This document shows, one piece after another, positions 36,473 to 45,742 of a stretch of DNA of 64,000 nt. The DNA comes from Acinetobacter sp. CFCC 10889 (lineage in GTDB: Bacteria; Pseudomonadota; Gammaproteobacteria; Pseudomonadales; Moraxellaceae), in assembly GCF_003268395.1 (NCBI RefSeq), contig NZ_LQXQ01000024.1, positions 1-64,000 of the forward strand, given 5' to 3'. The translations under genes and the position numbers were made by a program. The notes under the pieces were generated by a model. That model saw nothing but the letters and a program-made list of their open reading frames with translations. It was not told where the DNA came from and did not search any database. The number at the start of each line of letters is the position of its first letter. Positions within the stretch are counted from its first letter, which is position 1.

Positions 36473-36688
36473 GGGAAATAAAACCTGATTATTTTCAAAA
36501 TGTTTGTTATCAAATCAATATTGTTGTGCAGAAAACCAAGAAGAATCCATCAAGAAATGTCGTTGCAGACGGTGATGGCGCAAAAGGAGAGGAAGTTTTG
36601 TGCAGGTGAAGTATAGCATTTGGATATTTCTAATGCTAATTTTGCATTCAATAAAAGTTGATCTCAAAAATCATAACAAGGAAAAATA

Positions 36689-38233
36689 ATGCCAAATACT
36701 GATGTCGCTACACCTGAAGCAATGCAAAAAGCCTCAAATTTGTTGGAAAAACTTTTACAGCAACAGGATTATTTTAATTCTGAAAAAATGGATGAGATTC
36801 AAATTTTAAGCATTGGACAGGCAGACTTTTTTGAGGTGAAGGCTTGGCAAGATTTATTAAAAAATCAAAAAGATATTGGTATTTATTTCACTCATTTCCT
36901 GAGTTTTTATTTAGCGAATCATCGGGTTATATCAGAGCTGTATGAAGGGGAGCTTAAAAACCAAACGCAAAGAATAGAGCATTTTTTTGAATTAAACCCT
37001 CAGCTTTTTGATTTGGAAAAGACAATAAATCAAGATGAAAATTTAAATGCATTAAATGAAATCATGTTTGAACCACAACTAGACGAAGTAAAGAGTTTAG
37101 AGAAGTTGGCAATTTTAAACTATTGGTTACACGCATTTTCACCTTTTGCGGAGCAAAATGTTCCTTTGGTTTGGCAGGGTTTTCAGGCATTTCCTTTTGA
37201 GATTTTTCCATTCGTTGTGCACATTTCGGCTAAAAATTTAGATCCTCAAGACATCGAATATTTTTATGATTTATTTACTGCACAAAAACTTGATTTTGCA
37301 ATAGGAGGTTCTCGTCCAACTGATTATATTCAGCATTTTTATGATCGCTTTCCTGCACTTTTATTGGAGATTCCAAAGCGCTTTGCTCAAACAGAATCAA
37401 TTCATTTTAAAGTAAAATTATTAATATGCTTGGCGCATCGTAAAAATGAATTATCCGAACCTTTACAACAGTTTATTTTAGACACCTTTATTGGATCTTC
37501 TCAAATACAGCAGAAAGAAATTTTTGATGCCTCGTTACATGCACTTAAAAAATGCCAAAGTATTGAAATTCCAATAGATGTGATGGATCAACTTAAAGCT
37601 TTATTGCATGAGCAAGAGATATGGTATTTCCCTATGGTCGCCATGCAGGTCTTAAATGATTTAGGAGTGCGAGAGAATTGGTTTAAACAACATTTGCTAG
37701 AGGCTTTGGATGATCCTTATGGTTATGATGGAGAAACACCGCAAGGTGCAAGTATTGAAATTTTAACAAGTTGGGGGACTGAGGGTTTATATGCTACGGA
37801 TAAAATCACTCAACTTTTACAGCAAGCCATTCAAGAAAATGATCAAGAATCGATTGCCAATTTAACCGTGTATATGGAGGCTTATCCACAATTGGCATCA
37901 CATTTTCAGCCGATGTTATGGCAATGGATCGTGCATTTGAGTGAATTACCTGCTGATGAATGTTGGATTGAAGGCAAAACCCTGCAAACATTTTTACAGC
38001 TAAATGTGGGGCTAGCATGGCAACCGAATCAGGCACAGTGGCAAAGTTTAGAAAGAGTGATGTGTGAGTTCTTGGAATATATTTTACCTGAAGATCGAGA
38101 AGCATATTTTGATTTATTATTGGAAAATCCTCAGATAAATCCGCAAGATGTGGAACATTTACGCCAATTTATTATAGCAAAAGATACAGAAAATCAATTG
38201 CTCATGCAACAAGAACAGGAAAATGCAGATTAA
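36689..38233 (+). CDS. hypothetical protein, 514 aa
   Basis: A 514-aa soluble protein of unknown family. It is helical throughout, acidic, rich in Gln, Leu and Phe, and reads like a superhelical repeat (HEAT-like) protein, for example the LLEIPKRFAQ and VTVYMEAYPQL stretches. It has no signal peptide or catalytic motif that I can see. The ATG follows an AAGGAAAA ribosome site. It ends 65 bases ahead of rtcR on the same strand, so the two may be linked in expression; a functional link is only suggested by position. Confidence 0.7.
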   Translation: MPNTDVATPEAMQKASNLLEKLLQQQDYFNSEKMDEIQILSIGQADFFEVKAWQDLLKNQKDIGIYFTHFLSFYLANHRVISELYEGELKNQTQRIEHFFELNPQLFDLEKTINQDENLNALNEIMFEPQLDEVKSLEKLAILNYWLHAFSPFAEQNVPLVWQGFQAFPFEIFPFVVHISAKNLDPQDIEYFYDLFTAQKLDFAIGGSRPTDYIQHFYDRFPALLLEIPKRFAQTESIHFKVKLLICLAHRKNELSEPLQQFILDTFIGSSQIQQKEIFDASLHALKKCQSIEIPIDVMDQLKALLHEQEIWYFPMVAMQVLNDLGVRENWFKQHLLEALDDPYGYDGETPQGASIEILTSWGTEGLYATDKITQLLQQAIQENDQESIANLTVYMEAYPQLASHFQPMLWQWIVHLSELPADECWIEGKTLQTFLQLNVGLAWQPNQAQWQSLERVMCEFLEYILPEDREAYFDLLLENPQINPQDVEHLRQFIIAKDTENQLLMQQEQENAD

Positions 38234-38298
38234 ATTGCATTGAAAGCTATCTTTTCGCTATATTAAATACATTGAAACTATAAAATTTTATAGAAAAT

Positions 38299-39891
38299 AT
38301 GCAAAAGTCTAAAAAAACAGTGGTCATCGGTTTTGTGGGGTCGACTTTAGATCAAGGCAAAAAAGAAGAGCGATGGCAGCGTTGGCGTCCAACCATGAGT
38401 TTGCTGATGCATGAAGATTTATTGGTTGATGAATTGGTGCTTTTGCATGACCGTCGTAGTGTAAGTTTAATTGAGCATCTCAAAAAAGATGCCGCACAAA
38501 TTTCGCCTTCCACGCAGATCACAGGACAACAGGTCAATATCCGTGATCCGTGGGATTTTTCCGATATGTATGGCGCATTGTATGACTTTGTAAAATCCTA
38601 TCCATTTGATACAGAAAAGAATAATTACTATCTGCATATCACCACAGGCACACACGTTGCACAAATTTGTTGGTATTTACTGATAGATGCACATTATTTA
38701 CCTGCTAAATTGATCCAAAGTTCGCCCGCAGGCAAGCAACAGCCCGAAGGTGAATATCGCATTATTGATTTGGATTTATCCCGTTATGCGGCTTTAACAC
38801 AGCGTTTTGAAAATGAACAATCTGCCAATTGGCAACAACTCAAAGCCAATATTGCCACGAAAAATAAAGACTTTAACCAACTGATTCAAGAAGTTGAATT
38901 GGTTGCAACTCGCTCAACCGCTCCGATTTTAATTATGGGTGCAACAGGGGTGGGGAAATCGCATTTAGCCAAACAAATCTATCAACTGAAAAAAGAAAAA
39001 TTTCATTTAGAAGGACGTTTGGTCGATGTCAACTGCGCGACTTTATGTGGTGATGGCGCAATGTCGGCGTTGTTTGGACATATCAAAGGTTCATTTACAG
39101 GTGCAGCCAATGCCCGTACAGGCTACTTAAAAAGTGCCGATGGCGGGATTTTATTTTTAGATGAAATTGGCGAATTGGGGCTCGATGAACAAGCCATGTT
39201 ACTCAAGGCTTTGGAGGATAAATCCTTTTTTCCTGTTGGTGCAGACAAAGAAGTTCAGGCAGATTTTCAATTGATTGCAGGAACCAATAAAGATTTACGA
39301 ACAGAAGTACAGGCGGGACGTTTTCGGGAAGATTTGTGGGCACGTTTAAATACTTGGACTTTCTTTTTGCCTGATTTAAAACATCGCCGTGAAGATATTG
39401 CACCGAATATTGAGTTTGAATTACAGCGTTTTGCCATGCAACAACAGCGCCAATTGCGTTTTCATAGTGATGCTTTGGAAAAATATTTAAAATTTTCGCA
39501 ATCTTCTGAAGCGACATGGCAGGGTAATTTTCGTGATTTAACCGCAAGTGTAACCCGAATGGCGACTTTGGCGAATGGTGAACGGATTGGTTTGCTTGAG
39601 GTTGAAGCAGAGATAAAACGCCTACAACGCTTATGGCAATTGCAGACTGAACCTGAAAAAGTCTCCAATTTAACCACATTATTCAGTACAGAACAGTTGG
39701 CGGAAATCGATGAATTTGATCGGATTCAGCTTGAAGGGGTGATTAATGTCTGTCAGCAGTCAAAATCAATGGCAGATGCAGGCAGACGTTTATTTGCTAT
39801 TTCCCGTGAACAACGCCAAAGTACCAATGACTCAGATCGAGTCAAAAAGTATTTGGCGAAGTTTGGTTTAACATGGGCGGATGTAAGCTGA
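38299..39891 (+). CDS. rtcR: RtcR, sigma-54-dependent CARF regulator
   Basis: A 530-aa activator of RNA-repair genes. The N-terminal CARF domain (about 5-160) would sense a cyclic or terminally phosphorylated nucleotide. The AAA+ domain has Walker A GATGVGKS at 214-221, the sigma-54 contact motif GSFTGA at 264-269 (a variant of GAFTGA) and Walker B ILFLDE at 284-289. A C-terminal helix-turn-helix follows. RtcR normally sits beside rtcB/rtcA, which it activates; neither is in this window and I find no -24/-12 promoter next to it. Its target here is therefore open. Confidence 0.92.
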   Translation: MQKSKKTVVIGFVGSTLDQGKKEERWQRWRPTMSLLMHEDLLVDELVLLHDRRSVSLIEHLKKDAAQISPSTQITGQQVNIRDPWDFSDMYGALYDFVKSYPFDTEKNNYYLHITTGTHVAQICWYLLIDAHYLPAKLIQSSPAGKQQPEGEYRIIDLDLSRYAALTQRFENEQSANWQQLKANIATKNKDFNQLIQEVELVATRSTAPILIMGATGVGKSHLAKQIYQLKKEKFHLEGRLVDVNCATLCGDGAMSALFGHIKGSFTGAANARTGYLKSADGGILFLDEIGELGLDEQAMLLKALEDKSFFPVGADKEVQADFQLIAGTNKDLRTEVQAGRFREDLWARLNTWTFFLPDLKHRREDIAPNIEFELQRFAMQQQRQLRFHSDALEKYLKFSQSSEATWQGNFRDLTASVTRMATLANGERIGLLEVEAEIKRLQRLWQLQTEPEKVSNLTTLFSTEQLAEIDEFDRIQLEGVINVCQQSKSMADAGRRLFAISREQRQSTNDSDRVKKYLAKFGLTWADVS

Positions 39892-39922
39892 TTTTAATTT
39901 TATGATTTTATTGAAATAAATC

Positions 39923-40540
39923 TTATTTTAAATTAAGCATTGCTTGTGCTAAATCACCTTGATCACGTGCTTTAAGGCGCTCAATCACTGCATTAAAATC
40001 GGTTGGCTCACGATTTTGACTGAGTTTGGATTGGGCTTGAATGTGCATAATCTCAATTTCAAAGACCACTAAATCTTCAAGTAATGCTGATAGATAATCT
40101 TTAGGTGTATCGGACATTTTCCATGCTTGTTCACCATTGGTTTTTTGTTCTTGTATTTTGGTCAGCATTCCGACAGCAGCAAGTTTAGACTTCTGATCAT
40201 CATAAAATCTGAGTGTGCCATGTACATGAACAGCTTGATAATTCCAAGTCGGTACTTTCTTATGATCAATGAATTTACTTGGATAATCATTGGCAGAAAT
40301 ATAAGCATCTTCACCTTTGAAAATAGCAAGAACATTTTGATTTTCAGTGATTAGAGCATACATTTCATTGGCTTTAGCAATATGCCCAATGAGTATGTTA
40401 TCTGATTTAAAAAGTAAAGGAATATGATTGGCAATCAGACCTTGATGGGTGTGTGCAACGATGGTTGCTAAGGGATAATCTTGAATAAGGCGTTGAATTT
40501 CTTCAGGACGTACTTCTTGGAATTCAGGTGCAATAAACAT
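39923..40540 (-). CDS. FMN-binding PaiB-family protein
   Basis: A 205-aa protein of the PaiB family, a flavin-reductase-like split barrel. It shows the family's HIPLLF, DAYISANDYPSK and VPTWNYQAVHVHGTLRF segments. In Bacillus, PaiB is named a transcriptional regulator, but elsewhere members bind FMN or heme and no DNA-binding motif is evident. It is convergent with rtcR, 31 bases apart. The cellular role is unknown. Confidence 0.85.
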   Translation of the reverse strand: MFIAPEFQEVRPEEIQRLIQDYPLATIVAHTHQGLIANHIPLLFKSDNILIGHIAKANEMYALITENQNVLAIFKGEDAYISANDYPSKFIDHKKVPTWNYQAVHVHGTLRFYDDQKSKLAAVGMLTKIQEQKTNGEQAWKMSDTPKDYLSALLEDLVVFEIEIMHIQAQSKLSQNREPTDFNAVIERLKARDQGDLAQAMLNLK

Positions 40541-40629
40541 ATCGCTTCACTTTTGAATAGGTTTGTTTTGGGTATTGATGTGAATATTTCCCCGAGTAAA
40601 AGACTTGAGGAAATATCCGTCTAAAATGA

Positions 40630-41880
40630 TTATTTAAACATGGGTTCGCCATCAACCTTGATATCGACAGTGCCGTCTTTTTTCCAAATAATACGTGGCG
40701 TATTTTCACTAAAACGACCACTGGTCATGCCAGAGTGTTGCAGGGTAATGCCTTGTTCATCAATAATCGCAACACCAATCACGTAGGTATAAACAAAACG
40801 ACTTTTGGCTTTGGCAGACACACTTGAGTTAAAAACACACTCCACCAATTGATCGCCATATTGCATCCGCATCTTTGGTTGTAATGAGGCAATCGAAACC
40901 ACACCATTACTGACTGCAGAATATACAGAAAAGACCAATGCGACTTTGCCACCAAGTTTATTGGCAATATCAGGATGAACCAAAACCGTTTCTTTTCCAG
41001 GCTGAGAAATGGATGCACCTGTAATATCACCCTGATGCTGAATAAAAGGATGGCTTTCTAAAGCACCTTGCTGTGATGGGCACCACACATAACCCATTTG
41101 ATTTTGATTTTGTAGCATGAAGCCTACACGTAAATCTAAATCATCATTGTCACTACGCCCATCACCATTGTCGACCCAAATAGCTTCAATTTTCAGATAT
41201 TCATGATTGTTTTTATTGAGGTTAATCCGATGGGATTGCCCCGTTTTTTCCAATTGAATTTTATTTAAATTCAGGCTGCTTGAGCTAGATGTTGTGGGTT
41301 TTGAAATGGATGGGGCAGGGGGTGCTACGGGCTGTGGTGTTACGGGTTGAGTTGGCTCATCTTGTGCAACTTCACCACCAAAATGTTCAACCAATGCTGC
41401 TAAACCACCATTAAATCCTTGTGCCACAATACCTAAACGCCAAACATCTTTAAAATAGACATCAGCAAGCATAATGGCTTTTTCTTGGTTAAAAAGTTGC
41501 GGTTGAATGGCAAATGTCGCGATAACTTGCCCTTGTGGGTTTTTGATGTTGACTGTGCCACCTTGAATTTGTTGCATCGTTGCATGTGCATCATCAATTG
41601 CAGCACAAATACTAAAACGTTGAATTTGCTTTAAATCGACCAAATTAAGTTGAAAATGAAAGTTTTGTTTCGGTTGAGCTTGCCAACGTACTGCACCATC
41701 AGGTGTGATAGGTTGATTATAAAACACCATAAAAGCTTCATCACTGAGCTTTTGATTGGCATCTAAACCAAAACATGAAAGATCAATATTAAAAGAGGCT
41801 TGAATATCGACTTCGATGCTAAATTCTTGTTGCAGATTAAGCTGTTGTAATTGTAATTTTTGACCCTGTTGTAGTTGCAT
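40630..41880 (-). CDS. TerA/TerD-family stress protein
   Basis: A 416-aa protein with two domains. An N-terminal TerD-like beta-sandwich (about 1-190) carries the LSDEAFMVFYNQ pattern and a calcium-site-like acidic segment. A Pro/Ser linker (about 175-215) follows. The C-terminal half begins NNHEYLKIEAIWVDNGDGRSDNDDLDLR, which is typical of TerA. Ter proteins are tied to tellurite, colicin and phage resistance. No terBCEZ genes are adjacent, so it is a stand-alone member whose role is unclear. Confidence 0.8.
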   Translation of the reverse strand: MQLQQGQKLQLQQLNLQQEFSIEVDIQASFNIDLSCFGLDANQKLSDEAFMVFYNQPITPDGAVRWQAQPKQNFHFQLNLVDLKQIQRFSICAAIDDAHATMQQIQGGTVNIKNPQGQVIATFAIQPQLFNQEKAIMLADVYFKDVWRLGIVAQGFNGGLAALVEHFGGEVAQDEPTQPVTPQPVAPPAPSISKPTTSSSSSLNLNKIQLEKTGQSHRINLNKNNHEYLKIEAIWVDNGDGRSDNDDLDLRVGFMLQNQNQMGYVWCPSQQGALESHPFIQHQGDITGASISQPGKETVLVHPDIANKLGGKVALVFSVYSAVSNGVVSIASLQPKMRMQYGDQLVECVFNSSVSAKAKSRFVYTYVIGVAIIDEQGITLQHSGMTSGRFSENTPRIIWKKDGTVDIKVDGEPMFK

Positions 41881-42085
41881 TGCGAAATATTTCCTATATT
41901 TATCAAAGTATCATCTAAAAATGAGATAGAAAATGATTGGTTTTAAGTCATGAAACCAATCATCTCAAAGTCATTCAACAATATGATATTTATCATGATT
42001 GTAGAAGTAATTTTATGCAAATAATTGTTTTTTAATGTGGAAAGCGAGATAAAAAAGATCGCAAATTCAAAATGCTGTAGCAACA

Positions 42086-42718
42086 TTATTCAACTTTTAA
42101 AAAACGAGCAATCGCAATATTTAATTGTTTTAAATATCCAGTAAAAAAATGATTTGCACCTGGCAGGATTGTGATTAAATGTTTTTGTGGCGTTGCCCAA
42201 ATGACTAAGTCTGCAAGTAATGTAATTTCATCTTTTTCGCCATGAATAAATAAAATATCTCCGCTCAAATTTGGCGTTTTATACTCACGAATGCCACGTA
42301 CACGAGCTGTAGGTAAGCCACATAAAATCATTTGTTTGGGTTGGTTTTTTTCGGCAAGTTGCACATAACATTTGGCTAATACATGTGCACCAAAACTAAA
42401 GCCACCAGCATAAAAACTTAAGTTAGGATGTAAATTTTGGATATGCTGAATCACAGCTAAAATATCATCAGATTCACCAAAACCATCATCATGCGTACCT
42501 TCAGTTTGTCCCAAACCACGAAAATATGGACGATATACAATGCAGCCAAGTTGGTTGAAAATTTGTGTTAATAAGGTTGGAACTTTATGTTGTGGTGTGC
42601 CGCCTTGTAGTGGATGTGGATGACAGACAATGGCATACGCTTTAACTTCACCTTGTGGTATATCCACTAAAACGTCGATACTTCCTGCTTGACCTTGGAT
42701 GAGAAGATGTTCAGACAT
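42086..42718 (-). CDS. alpha/beta-hydrolase (COG2945 type)
   Basis: A 210-aa small serine hydrolase. It has the HPHPLQGGT oxyanion region, the nucleophile elbow GFSFGA, an acid in HGEKDEIT and the final His in GANHFF. Proteins of this type are cytosolic, have no lid domain and have unknown substrates. It is divergent from yaaA, with a promoter region of about 120 bases between them. Confidence 0.85.
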   Translation of the reverse strand: MSEHLLIQGQAGSIDVLVDIPQGEVKAYAIVCHPHPLQGGTPQHKVPTLLTQIFNQLGCIVYRPYFRGLGQTEGTHDDGFGESDDILAVIQHIQNLHPNLSFYAGGFSFGAHVLAKCYVQLAEKNQPKQMILCGLPTARVRGIREYKTPNLSGDILFIHGEKDEITLLADLVIWATPQKHLITILPGANHFFTGYLKQLNIAIARFLKVE

Positions 42719-42838
42719 GTAACTTCAATATTTACAAAAGTGATTTATTTTAACGATAATTTGCTACGAAAAACACAATTCGCATAAATACAGTGCAACT
42801 GTTATATTGTTTAGGTTAATTTTTGAAGTGAAATCTTT

Positions 42839-43618
42839 ATGCTTGTCCTTATTTCTCCTGCAAAAACATTAGATTATGAAACAGCTTTGCCAACAGATCA
42901 GCATACAACACCAAGACTATTAGCACAGTCTGAGCAGTTGATAGAAGTTTGTCGAGCTTTATCTGCATCTGAAATCGCAAGTTTAATGAGCGTCAGTGAG
43001 AAAATTGCCAGTTTGAATGTAGCACGTTTCCAAGATTGGACACCTGATTTTAATTTTTCCAATGCACGTCAAGCTATATTTGCCTTTAAAGGTGATGTTT
43101 ATACGGGATTGGATGCTTATCATTTATCTGCAAAAAATATTGAATATTCACAACAACATTTACGGATGTTGTCAGGGTTATATGGGGTATTGCGTCCTTT
43201 GGATTTGATGATGCCGTATCGTTTGGAAATGGGCACAAAGCTGAAAAATACAGCTGGTCATAATTTATATGAGTTTTGGGGCAGCCAAGTCACCGATTTG
43301 ATTAATCAAGATTTACAACAGGCGGGTTCAAAAATCTTGGTGAATTTGGCTTCTGATGAATATTATAAATCGGTGAAAGAAAGCAAAATTGATGCTGAAA
43401 TTATCAAACCTGTTTTCTTAGATCAGAAAAATGGCAAATATAAAGTTATTAGTTTTTATGCGAAAAAAGCCCGTGGTTTGATGGCACGTTTTATTATCGA
43501 AAATCAAATTGAAAATATTGAAGCTTTAAAAACTTTCAATACGGATGGTTATTATTTTGATGCGGAGAGTTCACTCCAAGGCGAGCTAGTCTTTAAACGA
43601 GATGAACAAACGGCTTAA
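42839..43618 (+). CDS. yaaA: YaaA-family peroxide stress protein
   Basis: A 259-aa DUF328 protein. The start [13 protein letters not shown] and the [22 protein letters not shown] block identify it. E. coli YaaA binds DNA and lowers free iron under hydrogen peroxide stress, protecting DNA and proteins. It heads a short run of co-directional genes; the next starts 23 bases after its stop. Confidence 0.93.
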   Translation: MLVLISPAKTLDYETALPTDQHTTPRLLAQSEQLIEVCRALSASEIASLMSVSEKIASLNVARFQDWTPDFNFSNARQAIFAFKGDVYTGLDAYHLSAKNIEYSQQHLRMLSGLYGVLRPLDLMMPYRLEMGTKLKNTAGHNLYEFWGSQVTDLINQDLQQAGSKILVNLASDEYYKSVKESKIDAEIIKPVFLDQKNGKYKVISFYAKKARGLMARFIIENQIENIEALKTFNTDGYYFDAESSLQGELVFKRDEQTA

Positions 43619-43641
43619 TAAATAAAGAACTGGGACATACA

Positions 43642-43899
43642 ATGGAAAAAATTTTAGATCATGCTATTTCTTTAGCTCAAGTTAAAACAGATGGTATATA
43701 TACAATACCAAGAAGTTATGGTGTATATGTATTACCAAATCAGCAATGTGGGAGCAGACAATATAGATTTGGTAATCACCCTATACGACAACAGGAACTT
43801 ATCCATGAGTTTGGAAATTGCGAGCTCTATCAAAATGTTGTTTTTCTTCAACGAGAGCATGCTCAATCTCTTGCAAAACTTTTAAATAATGGAGCATAG
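43642..43899 (+). CDS. hypothetical protein, 85 aa
   Basis: An 85-aa soluble protein with no signal peptide and a predicted mix of strand and helix (YTIPRSYGVYVLPNQQC, HEFGNCELYQNVVFLQREHA). The family is not recognised. It follows yaaA by 23 bases and precedes the HD-hydrolase gene by 56, all on one strand, so it is likely co-transcribed. The GGGAC stretch upstream serves as ribosome site. Confidence 0.65.
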   Translation: MEKILDHAISLAQVKTDGIYTIPRSYGVYVLPNQQCGSRQYRFGNHPIRQQELIHEFGNCELYQNVVFLQREHAQSLAKLLNNGA

Positions 43900-43955
43900 A
43901 TAAATATGTTTGGATTGGTTTATTAAAACGATGAAATCAATGAGGAATATGTCCA

Positions 43956-44576
43956 ATGCACAATCATATTGAAAAATTTCAGCAATATTGGACACGATTC
44001 TCTGAGTCGATCAATTTAAGATCTGTGCAATCAGAATCATTATTTTCAATTCTTTCTTATAGCTATGTCGGTAATTATTATCATACCCATCAACATATTG
44101 TGGAATGTCTTGAATTATTTTATGACATAAAAGATCAACTCAATGACCCGATCGCAGTTGAATTAGCCATTTGGTTTCATGATGTAATTTATGACCCACA
44201 AGCATCTGATAATGAGGAACAAAGTGCCAAATTAATGCTTGAACATTGCGTAGGTATTTTAAAAAAAGCTGAACTTGAAAAAGTCGCACGATGGATTATT
44301 GCTACTAAAAAACATCTACCTAGTAAAGAGCATGATTTAAAATATTTACTAGATATTGATTTAGCAATTTTAGCAGCTTCACCACCACGTTTTGCTGAAT
44401 ATGAACAGCAGATTCAGCAAGAATATGGATGGGTTAGTCCTGAGACTTATCAAGTAAAAAGGGCAGAAGTTTTGACACAATTTTATCAACAAAAACCCTT
44501 ATTTCAGACTCAATATTTTCGACAAAAATTTGAAGAAGCTGCAAAAAATAATTTGGCTCAAGTTTTAAACTTTTGA
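43956..44576 (+). CDS. HD-superfamily metal-dependent phosphohydrolase
   Basis: A 206-aa predicted metal-dependent hydrolase. The HD pattern is seen as His in YHTHQH, WFHDVIYDP (HD pair) and Asp in LLDIDLAIL. Such stand-alone HD proteins often act on nucleotides, but the substrate is not evident. It follows the 85-aa gene in the same direction. Confidence 0.85.
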   Translation: MHNHIEKFQQYWTRFSESINLRSVQSESLFSILSYSYVGNYYHTHQHIVECLELFYDIKDQLNDPIAVELAIWFHDVIYDPQASDNEEQSAKLMLEHCVGILKKAELEKVARWIIATKKHLPSKEHDLKYLLDIDLAILAASPPRFAEYEQQIQQEYGWVSPETYQVKRAEVLTQFYQQKPLFQTQYFRQKFEEAAKNNLAQVLNF

Positions 44577-44612
44577 TTTATATTTAATTCTATTTCACCC
44601 TAAATTATAGGA

Positions 44613-44855
44613 TTAATTTAATTCATATATTTTTTCTAAATGGTCAAATTTATGCAAAATATTTAAGGCAATTTTTTCTCCCGTTGCCCAAGTTGCTTGG
44701 TTGCTTTGTAGATCAACATCAATAATATCAAGCTCTTTACATAAAATGCGTTCACTTTCTAAAGTAATATATTGTGGTGAATTTTGTTTTAAGCATTTTG
44801 CGATATAGTGTTGAGTATTGTTATGATGATAAATATCTATAATTTTAAAACGCAT
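44613..44855 (-). CDS. hypothetical protein, 80 aa
   Basis: An 80-aa protein with no signal or membrane segment, and a strand-rich pattern (FKIIDIYHHNNTQHYIAKCL, YITLESERILC). A GGGGAAATC ribosome site precedes the ATG. It is convergent with the HD-hydrolase gene. Family not recognised. Confidence 0.6.
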   Translation of the reverse strand: MRFKIIDIYHHNNTQHYIAKCLKQNSPQYITLESERILCKELDIIDVDLQSNQATWATGEKIALNILHKFDHLEKIYELN

Positions 44856-45272
44856 GATTTCCCCTATATTGATTTAAAAATCAAAGATTACTTTAGAATC
44901 AAAATAAAACTTTATCAATTGTTAAATATGTCAAAATGACAATTAAAAACGATAAATGCATAACATATTTGATTTTTTATGCAAATTAAGGTTGCACTCT
45001 TGTGTTTTTGAAAAAGTTAAATTTATATAAATACAACAATTTATTTTGGTTTTAGAGTTGAAATTGCCTGTGATTTAAACAGATATGTTGCCCTTGTTAA
45101 AGCTAATTCAAAAATCAAAAATGGTTTAAATATATTAATTTATATAAGTTATTGAAAATAATATTATATTTAAAAGTACAGGTTATCGGGAAATCATAAT
45201 TTAAGCTTGTTGCACTGAGTAAAAATTGTTAAGTTGAATTGGAAAATAAAAATAGATGGATAGGAATTTAAA
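44856..45272. other. intergenic region without visible genes
   Basis: About 420 AT-rich bases between divergent small genes. I see no ORF with a ribosome site, no tRNA and no strong hairpin. It presumably holds promoters for both flanking genes. Confidence 0.4.
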
Positions 45273-45728
45273 ATGAATCGCTGTGTAAAGTTATTCGGTC
45301 AAAAACATATACCATGGATTGCGGGTATTTTATGTGCTGCTATATCTACCTCATCATTTGCAATATCACCTCTAAAAGACGATGCACTAGCAAAAGATGA
45401 AAACTATGTAGGTACGATTACACCTGTTGTGATCACTGCGGTAAAACGAGATGTGCAAGCGCCTGTTGAACAGCAAAAGCAGATCAATCATCAATTGGCA
45501 GCAAAGCAAGCCAATGAAAATAAAAAAGAGCATTTGGCTTATGTTGTGCTCAATAATCACGAACAACAACGTCAGGAAGATGCTTATCAAAGTCAAAAAA
45601 CAGAAAAACGACCATCATTGCCGAATACTGCAAAAATGGTCGAATATGGTACAAGTCTGCACAACAATACAGTTACAGTCACTACAGCCGATAAAGTGAC
45701 GATTTATGTGAATCCTGATGCACGTTAA
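45273..45728 (+). CDS. exported hypothetical protein
   Basis: A 151-aa protein with a signal peptide (hydrophobic 14-29, cleavage likely after SSFA) and a Gln/Lys/Asn-rich polar mature part with no cysteines. No family recognised. It is probably periplasmic. It is convergent with rlmKL, whose stop lies only 14 bases away, with no terminator in the gap. Confidence 0.65.
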   Translation: MNRCVKLFGQKHIPWIAGILCAAISTSSFAISPLKDDALAKDENYVGTITPVVITAVKRDVQAPVEQQKQINHQLAAKQANENKKEHLAYVVLNNHEQQRQEDAYQSQKTEKRPSLPNTAKMVEYGTSLHNNTVTVTTADKVTIYVNPDAR

Positions 45729-45742
45729 AACCTGTAAAAGCC

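Noticed and set aside
40630..41880. A full tellurite-resistance (ter) operon
   Set aside because: Only one TerA-like gene is present; no terB, terC, terD, terE or terZ is adjacent.
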